Source: CAWEHT01 sp963808455 (GTDB lineage Bacteria > Chloroflexota > Anaerolineae > CG2-30-64-16). From it: a stretch of 5,040 bases of DNA. This document shows positions 1-4,991 of this stretch, piece by piece. The position numbers and the translations under genes were made by a program. The notes under the pieces were generated by a model. That model was not told the origin of the DNA, ran no database searches, and saw only the letters and a list, made by a program, of their open reading frames with translations. The stretch is from contig CAWEHT010000122.1 of the NCBI GenBank assembly GCA_963808455.1, forward strand, positions 1-5,040, given 5' to 3'. Every line of letters starts with the position of its first letter. The first letter of the stretch is position 1.

Positions 1-4
1 ACGC

Positions 5-229
5 TCACGAAGTTGCAAAGGATGCGCACAAAACTCGGCCCTCCCCGTGCGCCTCGTCTGACCTGAGCTCCCGCGTTTCCTCCCGCGCAAGCTCGCAGGC
101 CGCCCGGACGGCCTCCAGATCGGACTTCTTTAAGTACTGCCTGTGCGCCCGTCCTCATCGCGCCAGACGCGGGCCCAATACGGCCCGTGCAGCTCGCCGC
201 GGGCGCATTTGCAGCTAGCCTCTTGTGCA
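5..229 (-). pseudogene. DUF6788-like gene, 3' remnant with frameshifts
   Basis: Read on the minus strand, this stretch encodes CKCARGELHGPYW, then a run of charged residues, then KKSDLE and AVRAACE, ending at a TGA at 5-7. The same order of motifs occurs in the gene at 2615-3019, and the DNA of the two copies aligns along most of 55-213. Relative to that copy, about four bases are missing near 141-149, which throws the frame into a TAA unless corrected, and about one extra base lies between the first cysteine codon (about 227-229) and the CKC motif (205-213). The N-terminal part is absent: upstream sequence belongs to a GyrI-like gene instead. The tail after RELRS differs from the other copy. 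The family is small, cysteine-containing and of unknown function. I see a dead fragment, not a working gene. Confidence 0.75.
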
Positions 230-534
230 GGTAGACGGCATTCAGCCCACCCGGCGGAGCCAACGCTTCCATATCATGGTACACGGCAGCCAAGTCCGTC
301 ACCGCGACGGCGGCCCACTTGTCGAATTCTTTCGCGGGGTCGAAGTCGGTGGAGTAAAGCGGGCCGTAATCGTAGACTTCGACCGCGTAGAGCTCTGAAC
401 CAAGCGGTTCAGGATCTCCCCTGGCCGTGGCACGAAACTCCGCCACAGCTCGAAGGCCCTATCCTCGGCATAGGACATCCGCATCCGTTCTCCGGCCATC
501 GTCTATCCGGCGGGGTCTCCAGCCCGGGTTTCAT
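216..534 (-). pseudogene. GyrI-like / AraC effector-binding domain protein, frameshifted and 3'-truncated
   Basis: No single frame is open, but three frames read in turn give one recognisable protein. From ATG 532-534 it begins MKPGLETPPDRR. After a shift near 497-502 it reads AGERMRMS, then FELWRSFVPRPGEILNR. After a second shift near 399-404 it reads GSELYAVEVYDYGP, then FDPAKEFDKWAAVAV, then MEALAPPGGLNAVYLHK. The spacing of LWRSFMPR-like, EI.NR, VYD, F.P..EF.KWA.V and GL.AV..HK motifs is that of GyrI-like small-molecule-binding domains, which bind ligands or gyrase either as single-domain proteins or fused to AraC/MerR regulators. Family members run to about 150 residues; only about 105 are recoverable here before the sequence becomes the DUF6788 remnant. 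The gene starts 62 bases after the stop of the zinc-ribbon gene on the same strand, so the two may once have been co-transcribed. The family call is firm; the exact indel sites are inferred. Confidence 0.72.
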
Positions 535-596
535 GCTCGCTCGCATGCAGCAGTATTCGGAAGGAAAAATCGATGGGTGATGAGAGTGCTGTCCGA

Positions 597-1130
597 TCAC
601 GCATCCTGAGCGCCAGAGCCCTTGACGGGTGGGCGCTTGCGCAGCGCCAAGTGCATGGCACCTCCCCGTACGCGCGGTCGAGACATCAGGATCGCTCGTC
701 GCCGCGCCCGCTCGGCCGCCCGCTCCCGCCAGTGGAGCTGCGATGATAGATGCTCTGCCAGAGTCGCTTCACCCAAACCATCGTCCAGGGGGCCTTCGCC
801 CGGTTCGTCGTCGGGGGGCGCTTCACTTGGGCTGCTGACCGTCGCAGGCAAGTCTCTACCACAATATCGGCATACGATCGCCTCGGCTTTGATCAGCTCG
901 GCGCAGTATGGGCACTTCTTCATGCCGCCCGAAGTGACGGCTGCAGCCTCAGCCGTTGCCCGGTCCGGTGCAACGACCAGTACGATCAGAGCAATAATGA
1001 GACCAAGCGGGCCGAGCAAGAAACCCACCGCAAACCAGCCGCAGCCGTTGCGCCCTTTGCGTGTGGCGACTATCCCCGTCAGCGCGCCGAACACCAGCAA
1101 GACGATGAGGCTCATAAGGCAGTCAAGCAT
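597..1130 (-). CDS. Membrane protein with two TM segments and a C4 zinc ribbon
   Basis: The predicted product has 177 residues. Residues 4-22 and 33-54 form two hydrophobic helices separated by a short basic/glycine loop (RKGRNGCGW). This loop and the following FLLGPLGLI stretch are typical of small bacterial membrane proteins that carry a cytoplasmic zinc ribbon. A zinc ribbon follows: CPYC (C73, C76) and CRYC (C87, C90), with MKK before it and GRDL after it. Beyond residue 95 comes an acidic Pro/Asp/Glu-rich linker and then an Arg-rich tail, longer than I expect for the family. The start at 1128-1130 is chosen because the hydrophobic segment begins there and a GGGAGGAGG Shine-Dalgarno lies upstream (about 12 bases, slightly long). 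The open frame continues upstream to 1319, but that extension is Gly/Ala/Arg-rich and unlike a protein. No specific function can be given; zinc binding and membrane location are inferred from the motifs. Confidence 0.78.
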   Translation of the reverse strand: MLDCLMSLIVLLVFGALTGIVATRKGRNGCGWFAVGFLLGPLGLIIALIVLVVAPDRATAEAAAVTSGGMKKCPYCAELIKAEAIVCRYCGRDLPATVSSPSEAPPDDEPGEGPLDDGLGEATLAEHLSSQLHWRERAAERARRRAILMSRPRVRGGAMHLALRKRPPVKGSGAQDA

Positions 1131-1154
1131 TTGGCCCACGATCCTCCTCCCGGC

Positions 1155-1170
1155 GGCCGGTATCCCGGCC
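1155..1170 (-). promoter_or_regulatory. Leader hairpin before the zinc-ribbon gene
   Basis: GGCCGG, loop of four bases, CCGGCC: a perfect GC-only 6-bp stem. It sits a few bases upstream of the GGGAGGAGG Shine-Dalgarno of the leftward gene at 597-1130, so in that transcript it would fold in the 5' leader. It has no U-run, so it is not a terminator in either direction. A regulatory role is only inferred. Confidence 0.3.
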
Positions 1171-1333
1171 CCGGCTGTCCCTCGGGCTGCGACTCCGTTG
1201 ATACTTCGCGGATCGTGCCCCGCAGCGCCCCCGCCGAGAGGCGCCTCAGGCAGGCGTGTGCCGGGCGCACGCGGCATACCTAGCGGGCAGCGGTCCCTCG
1301 CAGCGACTCCGCGGTTCATGTTGGGTCAGGAAT

Positions 1334-1345
1334 ATCTGATCAGAT
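1334..1345. promoter_or_regulatory. Perfect 12-bp palindrome ATCTGATCAGAT, possible operator
   Basis: The 12 bases are exactly self-complementary and lie in the divergent intergenic region between the zinc-ribbon and molybdopterin oxidoreductase genes. Such a site could bind a dimeric regulator, but no regulator gene is intact in the window and no second copy was found nearby. Confidence 0.25.
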
Positions 1346-1555
1346 CGGAGCGGGCAACAAAAGAAGCCATCCGCGCCAAGAGCTTGACGCAGACGGCTCA
1401 CCATTCCAGTCCACCGGGTGCCAGAACGTCTACGTCGTGTCTGGCAGCGCCTCGGCCTCAGATTCCAGCCGCGAGGCAGTCCTCTTCGACTATCGGCCAT
1501 CTTACCACAGATAGCTGCGCTTAGGTAGGCCGAAGTTGCTTGGTCAACAACATGT

Positions 1556-1585
1556 TTGGCACATAGGCGTGACTTAATCTACAAT
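1556..1585 (+). promoter_or_regulatory. Sigma-70-type promoter for the molybdopterin oxidoreductase gene
   Basis: A -35 box TTGGCA (1556-1561) and a -10 box TACAAT (1580-1585) are separated by 18 bases; each differs from consensus at one position. Transcription would start near 1592, giving a leader of about 47 bases before the ATG at 1639. A stem with one G-U pair (1586-1593 with 1607-1614) lies at the start of that leader. Confidence 0.6.
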
Positions 1586-1638
1586 GCTGGTGGAGGGGCC
1601 AGGCACCCGCCAGCGCAATTTGGCCCTCGGAGTCTGAT

Positions 1639-2379
1639 ATGTCCCACCTGTTGACGTTGGTGTACCGGCGCGATGCGCCCCACAGTGCACGGCGGCGAAA
1701 TCTTGCCGCTGGCCCCACCCAGGTGCTGCCCACCCGGCGCACGGTGCTGGCGGCCTGCGCGCTGCTACCGGCCGCGCTGTTGGCGGCTTGCGCCGGGAAG
1801 CTTGAAGTGTCGCCACCGGCGGATGGCCAGAATCCGGCGGGCCCGGTAGATCGACCTCTCGCCAGGCCCACCAGCTGCGCTCTCCACCCGATTGTGGCGC
1901 CCACCGCCGCCCCCGCCCCCGGCTATCTGGGCGTGGATCCGATCACGGGCATCCACCAGACCGGCCAGGCCCAGAAAATCGACCTTGCTGGCTACCGTCT
2001 GCAGGTCACCGGTAAGGTCGAACAACCGTTGAGCCTGAGTTACGACGAGCTCCGCTGTCTACCGCGGGTCGAGGCTTCGCCGGATTTGGAGTGCCCGGGG
2101 TTCTTCCTCGATCACGGCACCTGGGCCGGTGTGACCTTGGCGCACGTGCTGGGGCTGGCGCGTCCTCACCAGGACGCCAGCACGGTGGAATTTCACTGCG
2201 GCGACGCTTATGTCACCGCGATCCCGTTGGCGGAAGCGCAGGCGGGCGACGACTACTTAGCGTACGAGTGGCATGGCCAGCCGCTGCCAGTGCTCGATGG
2301 CTTCCCAGTGCGCGCCGTATTGCCCAAGAAGACAGGCTCCTATTGGGGCAAATGGCTGCTCGAGGTGCAGGTCAGCTGA
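1639..2379 (+). CDS. Molybdopterin-dependent oxidoreductase, sulfite oxidase fold, Tat-type lipoprotein
   Basis: The 246-residue product has a basic N-region, a twin-arginine motif (TRRTVLA, R33-R34), a hydrophobic segment and a lipobox ending in cysteine (LLAAC, C51). This suggests Tat export with a folded cofactor and lipid anchoring outside the cytoplasmic membrane. The mature part matches the oxidoreductase molybdopterin-binding domain of the SUOX/MsrP group: LQVTGKVEQPLSLSYDEL (121-138), the LECPG segment whose C152 is the expected molybdenum ligand, TWAGVTLAHVL (161-171), and GFPVRAVLPKKTG with KWLLEVQV near the end. No dimerisation domain follows, so it resembles short stand-alone forms. 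Substrate is unknown; sulfite or another oxyanion/sulfoxide would be guesses. The ATG at 1639 has GGAG six bases upstream; a later GTG at 1723 lacks a Shine-Dalgarno. It has its own promoter, and no cytochrome or membrane partner gene is adjacent. Confidence 0.88.
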   Translation: MSHLLTLVYRRDAPHSARRRNLAAGPTQVLPTRRTVLAACALLPAALLAACAGKLEVSPPADGQNPAGPVDRPLARPTSCALHPIVAPTAAPAPGYLGVDPITGIHQTGQAQKIDLAGYRLQVTGKVEQPLSLSYDELRCLPRVEASPDLECPGFFLDHGTWAGVTLAHVLGLARPHQDASTVEFHCGDAYVTAIPLAEAQAGDDYLAYEWHGQPLPVLDGFPVRAVLPKKTGSYWGKWLLEVQVS

Positions 2380-2663
2380 TCCCTGTCAAGGCAGGCCGTC
2401 TGACCATTTCCACGCATGGAGGCCAAAACGCTGCAGGCTAGCCGCAGCTTCTGAGCGGCGGATGCGGCTCCCCAGGCCCTAACACCCCGACAGCAGCGAC
2501 TCGGTCCTTGCAGGCTGCACGCGCCTTTTGGGAGCCCCGACCATCGCCGGGCCAAGGCTTGCAGGGTTCTGATCAGCAGCGCCGGACGGTACGACTCCTG
2601 GCTGAGATAGCCCGTCAGAACCCTAAGCATCCTGCCATAGCTTTCGATCGGATCAACCTCGTC
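2340..2663 (-). other. Coding-like open stretch, unidentified remnant
   Basis: On the minus strand an open frame runs from a TGA at 2664-2666 down to 2340. Its first part (about 2663-2510) has protein-like composition, including ESYGRMLRVLTGYLSQES and RPALLIRTLQALARRW. The remainder is Cys/Ser/Arg-rich, not protein-like, and runs antisense over the 3' end of the molybdopterin oxidoreductase gene. The first ATG is at 2628-2630, with no clear Shine-Dalgarno. It may be the decayed end of a gene brought in with the DUF6788-like gene, which overlaps it in another frame. I do not recognise the family. Confidence 0.22.
2425..2448 (-). terminator. Weak terminator-like hairpin for leftward transcription
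   Basis: On the minus strand, GCTGCGG, a CTAG loop, CC, a bulged T and GCAGC form an imperfect stem followed by GTTTTGG. The short U-run and the bulge make it a weak candidate. It would sit downstream of the leftward TPR and DUF6788-like genes and face the end of the molybdopterin oxidoreductase gene. Confidence 0.25.
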
Positions 2664-3019
2664 TCACGCCGCGCGCCCTGCGCACCCTGCCGGTCCTGAG
2701 GCACTCGACGGGAGCAGCACTTCCCGCCAGAGCCGAGCTCGCGCGTCTCCTCCCGCCATGCCTCGCAAGCCGCCCGCACGGCCTCCAGGTCAGCTTTCTT
2801 GACGTACTCCTTATGCTGCCGCCCGTCATCATCGCGCCAGAACCGGCACCAGTACGGGCCATGCAGCTCACCCCGAGCGCACTTGCAGTTGGGCTTGCCG
2901 CAGCGAACCATCTGGGCGCAGGCGGCGCGGGGGGCTTGGCGGGGATCTTCTGGGGTGGCGACGTCGTTGGTAACATAGCGGTGATCTCCGTTCGTTTGGG
3001 AGCGAAAAGCCCGCGCCAA
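2615..3019 (-). CDS. DUF6788-like small cysteine-containing protein, 5' end uncertain
   Basis: The conserved core reads MVRCGKPNCKCARGELHG, PYWCRFWRDDDGRQHKEY and KKADLEAVRAACEAWREE: a CGKxxCxC cluster followed by aromatic and basic residues, as in DUF6788-type proteins of unknown function. The three cysteines could bind a metal, which is inference. The frame as given needs a TTG start at 3017-3019. A better start, ATG at 2974-2976 with GGAG nine bases upstream, lies in another frame. A one-base change in the six-G run at 2929-2934 would join MLPTTSPPQKIPAKPP to the core, so the gene is probably frameshifted or the sequence has a homopolymer error. After RELGSG the C-terminal tail (about 35 residues) is Cys/Arg/Gly-rich, diverges from the copy at 5-229, and may not be native. 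It lies directly downstream of the TPR gene on the same strand. Confidence 0.65.
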   Translation of the reverse strand: MARAFRSQTNGDHRYVTNDVATPEDPRQAPRAACAQMVRCGKPNCKCARGELHGPYWCRFWRDDDGRQHKEYVKKADLEAVRAACEAWREETRELGSGGKCCSRRVPQDRQGAQGARRETRLIRSKAMAGCLGF

Positions 3020-3033
3020 ACCTGCCCGTTTGC

Positions 3034-3918
3034 CTACGCAGGCTGGATAGTTGCCAGCAGTCGCAGCCGGTGAATAGCCTTCAACTTGACCCGGTTATTT
3101 CCGACGCTCAAGCTCCGAGATCCGGGCTGCCAAAGCGCTGCGCTCGCCGCGCATCCAGTTGCGCCGCGAGCCATGTAGTCTCTCAGTTGTTTGGCCGCGT
3201 CGCGCGGGTTGCCGAGCTTTTGGGACACGGACTCAACAAAGCGCTCCCGGACCTGCTGCAACACCGCCCGATGATCAGCGTCCTCCGGCAGAAACTTGAG
3301 AGCCGCGCCGTATTGCTCGACCGCCTTGTCGTAGTTGCCACGCCGATACCAGATATCCCCCAACTCCTTGCATGCCTCACCGCAAGTCCGGTTGTGGGCA
3401 ACCGCTTGTTCAAGGTCCTTGAGGGCAGATTCCTCATCGCCACAGCACAGATGGACGTGGGCGCGTGCAGAGTAGTAAATGTCCAGGTCAGTTGGACCAA
3501 AGGATATCGCGCGGCTAAGAACCGCGCGAGCCAAGTCATAATCCTGCCGTTCCAGGCACAATGCCGCCCGCCTTCGCAGTGCTACCGGATCGATCAGCTG
3601 AGCCAATGCTTCTTTTTCGGTCCGAGCGACTGGCTGTTTGAACGCGTACATGAGGAACATCTCCGCTGACGTGCCGTTGCGGACGTTCGAACTTGTGGCA
3701 GCTGTTATCATCTCCCAGCCAGCGTGCCCCAGCCTCCGCAATACGTCGGGGAGCGCTTGTTCGAAAGTCAGGCTGCCGTCATCCGGCAAGGTCGATGCCC
3801 ATTGGACAGCCAGCTTCGCACCCAGCGTGCCGAAGAGACCAGCAGTTTGGCTCATGATCAGCGTGCCATACTCCCACTGTCGATCAATCCCTGACTGTAG
3901 ATCACTAATGTCTTCCAT
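3034..3918 (-). CDS. TPR-repeat protein with N-terminal DUF4177-like domain
   Basis: The 294-residue product has no signal peptide. Residues 15-96 resemble DUF4177-type domains: WEYGTLI at the start, LRRLGHAGWEMITA (60-73), and MYAFKQP (90-96). Residues about 112-218 form roughly three tetratricopeptide repeats, with helices such as RRRAALCLERQDYDLARAVL, ALKDLEQAVAHNRTCGEA, and ELGDIWYRRGNYDKAVEQY; the last is a classic TPR signature. Such repeats usually bind partner proteins. The start at 3916-3918 is fixed by a perfect AAGGAGGT (3927-3934) eight bases upstream; the frame extends 11 codons further but has no such signal. The last ~45 residues look wrong: another frame gives a helical ending ALAARISELERRK with a TAA at 3095-3097, so an indel near 3155-3172 is likely. 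The upstream truncated protease frame ends within its ribosome-binding site, implying coupling. Confidence 0.78.
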   Translation of the reverse strand: MEDISDLQSGIDRQWEYGTLIMSQTAGLFGTLGAKLAVQWASTLPDDGSLTFEQALPDVLRRLGHAGWEMITAATSSNVRNGTSAEMFLMYAFKQPVARTEKEALAQLIDPVALRRRAALCLERQDYDLARAVLSRAISFGPTDLDIYYSARAHVHLCCGDEESALKDLEQAVAHNRTCGEACKELGDIWYRRGNYDKAVEQYGAALKFLPEDADHRAVLQQVRERFVESVSQKLGNPRDAAKQLRDYMARGATGCAASAALWQPGSRSLSVGNNRVKLKAIHRLRLLATIQPA

Positions 3919-3926
3919 TTTCGGAC

Positions 3927-3934
3927 ACCTCCTT
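3927..3934 (-). promoter_or_regulatory. Perfect Shine-Dalgarno AAGGAGGT of the TPR gene
   Basis: Exact complement to the 16S rRNA 3' end, eight bases before the ATG at 3916-3918. It decides the start of the TPR gene against the longer frame. The TAA that ends the truncated protease frame (3933-3935) overlaps it, so ribosomes finishing upstream would release on this site. Confidence 0.75.
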
Positions 3935-4790
3935 ATCTGGACTTTGGCCATTTGCTTATAGAAAGGAAACGAGAGGCAGGATAGTTTTGGCGCGATCCAC
4001 TTGCCAGTGGGGTTGCGAAATGCTTATCCTGCCTGCAGCCATTATACAGGTTCTGGACAATTTTGCGCCGGTATTCAGTCGGCGGGTGTGGCGGTTGGCC
4101 ACCGTCTTGCTGGTGGGGGCGATGCTGGCGCCCGGCAAACGCACGGTCAGTGCGGCCCTGCGGGTCATGGGGTTGAGCGATGAAGCCTACTTTGGCAACT
4201 ACCGTCTCGGCATACTCGACGTCGGGATCGGCCTGCAAGGCGGCCAATGTTTCCGACATGCCGGCGGTGGGGTCGAAGTCCAGGCGGAAGACCCGGTCCA
4301 GGCCACGCGCGGAGAACGCCGTGGCACCGGCTGCCTTTTGTTTAGTAGGGGGTCTGCCCCCGACGGCAAAGAGCGCCTTGGCACCCTTGACCTTGCCCTG
4401 GGCCAACCTACCGTCCAGGGAGGTGAGGCCCGTCTGCAAGGCGCCTGCCTTGGATATGGAAAAATTGGGAGCCTGGCGGAACTTGACCAGCAAGCGGCCG
4501 GGGACAAAGGCCGGCGGCGCGGGAATGGGTTTCGTACGCCCGGCAGCTCCGCCCCGGCCCGCGGCGGTCTGCGGCGTGCCGGTTGGCATGGCGTGTAGCG
4601 TTCCGGAAGCGGCTACCGGCAGCGAAGGCACGTGGCCTGCTTGGCCGCCGACCACCGGCGCAGGCGTTGGCCTGCGCGTGGCACTCTTATCCGCGTACCC
4701 GGTCACCGGCGCTGCGTAGAAAAGGAGCGCGAAAAGGGCACAAACGATCGCAAGCAAGCTGGGCTGCCGGGAAAGGGATCTAGTCTTCAT
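3933..4790 (-). CDS. Truncated S8 (subtilisin-like) protease: signal peptide and propeptide fused to antisense IS sequence
   Basis: The start at 4788-4790 has GAGAGG six bases upstream, and residues 1-33 form a typical Sec signal peptide (basic start, LLAIVCALFALLFYAAP, cleavage probably after GYA). A Pro/Ala/Gly-rich linker follows to about residue 95. Residues 96-196 resemble the propeptide of secreted S8 proteases: FVPGRLLVKFRQAP, then LDRVFRLDFDP and LAALQADPDVEYAET. In the family this intramolecular chaperone is followed by a catalytic domain with Asp, His and Ser. Here homology ends at about 4200, and the remaining ~87 residues are antisense to the transposase fragment and carry no protease motif. 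The frame stops at 3933-3935, 14 bases before the TPR start. A strong promoter precedes it, so a secreted propeptide could still be made, but it cannot be a protease. The frame extends upstream to 4907 without support. Confidence 0.75.
   Translation of the reverse strand: MKTRSLSRQPSLLAIVCALFALLFYAAPVTGYADKSATRRPTPAPVVGGQAGHVPSLPVAASGTLHAMPTGTPQTAAGRGGAAGRTKPIPAPPAFVPGRLLVKFRQAPNFSISKAGALQTGLTSLDGRLAQGKVKGAKALFAVGGRPPTKQKAAGATAFSARGLDRVFRLDFDPTAGMSETLAALQADPDVEYAETVVAKVGFIAQPHDPQGRTDRAFAGRQHRPHQQDGGQPPHPPTEYRRKIVQNLYNGCRQDKHFATPLASGSRQNYPASRFLSISKWPKSR
3955..4204 (+). mobile_element. Left-end fragment of an insertion sequence (IS701-like)
   Basis: The fragment is defined by a transposase N-terminus starting at 4020 and breaking off at about 4204, where the sequence becomes the antisense of a protease propeptide. 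Upstream noncoding sequence contains a 10-bp perfect inverted repeat, AGGCAGGATA (3974-3983) and TATCCTGCCT (4025-4034), and between them a small hairpin, CCACT-TGCC-AGTGG (3997-4010). Structures like these near an IS end can mask the transposase start in read-through transcripts. I cannot fix the outer boundary or a target-site duplication; 3955 is approximate. The rest of the element, including catalytic residues and right end, is missing, so it cannot move by itself. Confidence 0.6.
4020..4204 (+). pseudogene. DDE transposase, N-terminal fragment only
   Basis: From ATG 4020-4022 the frame encodes about 62 residues: MLILPAAIIQVLDNFAP, FSRRVWRLATVLLVGAMLAP, then GKRTVSAALRVMGLSDEAYF and GNYR. 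This order (a proline/alanine start, FAP.FS..VW, a hydrophobic LLVGA.LAPG.RTV.AALRV, then a short NYH-like end) is that of IS701-type DDE transposases and relatives. Full proteins are several hundred residues with a catalytic D-D-E; none of that is here. A GTGGGG a few bases upstream could serve as Shine-Dalgarno. The frame stays open to 4598, but past about 4204 it is merely the antisense of the protease gene. The exact IS group is less sure than the transposase assignment. Confidence 0.72.
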
Positions 4791-4955
4791 AGCACACCTC
4801 TCGTCAGTAGCCACGATCCAAGCAGGGCAGCGGAATGGCGGTGTGGCGAAGGCGGGCGCGACCCAGATTTGCACCGGGCAGCGCGTGTGAGAGGGAGAAC
4901 CGGTCAATGCGGGGATAGCGGAAAGCGGGTTCTGCCAGGACCTATCCTATGCAAA

Positions 4956-4984
4956 ACAATAGCACCAAGCTAGGGCGGTGTCAA
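4956..4984 (-). promoter_or_regulatory. Strong sigma-70-type promoter for the truncated protease gene
   Basis: On the minus strand a perfect -35 TTGACA (4979-4984) is followed after 17 bases by TATTGT (4956-4961), four of six matches to the -10 consensus. Transcription would start near 4949, leaving a leader of about 160 bases to the ATG at 4788-4790. Since no terminator is visible before 3918, it may also drive the TPR gene. Confidence 0.6.
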
Positions 4985-4991
4985 ACCTGTT

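Larger units (their letters stand above)
1131..1555. other. Divergent intergenic region, no supported gene
   Basis: Between the leftward zinc-ribbon gene and the rightward promoter at 1556 I find no reading frame with protein-like composition and a ribosome-binding site; the open frames on both strands are Arg/Pro/Ser-rich shadows of GC-rich DNA. It holds a perfect 6-bp hairpin (1155-1170), a perfect 12-bp palindrome (1334-1345), and an imperfect direct repeat sharing GTCCCTCG and GCGACTCCG (about 1177-1197 and 1293-1311). The promoter of the zinc-ribbon gene must lie here, but I see no strong match to sigma-70 boxes on the minus strand. Confidence 0.55.

Noticed and set aside
143..580. Plus-strand open frame of 145 codons
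   Set aside because: It runs antisense across the GyrI-like and DUF6788 remnants and has shadow-like composition (Arg, Pro, Ser, His).
1177..1311. Imperfect direct repeat sharing GTCCCTCG and GCGACTCCG
   Set aside because: Only two short, gapped copies in GC-rich DNA; not enough to call a repeat element.
1131..1319. N-terminal extension of the zinc-ribbon protein
   Set aside because: The extension is Gly/Ala/Arg-rich, precedes a good hydrophobic start, and includes the hairpin and Shine-Dalgarno region.
622..1524. Long plus-strand open frame of 300 codons
   Set aside because: It lies antisense to the zinc-ribbon gene, is rich in Arg, Ser, Pro and Ala with no motif, and lacks a Shine-Dalgarno; it is a GC-rich shadow.
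1521..1904. Minus-strand open frame opposite the molybdopterin oxidoreductase gene
   Set aside because: It overlaps a clearly identified gene and its promoter and has Gly/Ala/Ser/Arg shadow composition.
3070..3669. Plus-strand open frame of 199 codons opposite the TPR gene
   Set aside because: It is antisense to recognisable TPR repeats; its composition follows from the codons of the real gene.
4205..4598. Continuation of the transposase frame on the plus strand
   Set aside because: After about 4204 the translation no longer resembles a transposase and is the antisense of the protease propeptide.
4791..4907. Upstream extension of the protease frame
   Set aside because: It has no Shine-Dalgarno and no hydrophobic segment, while the ATG at 4788-4790 starts a textbook signal peptide with GAGAGG upstream.
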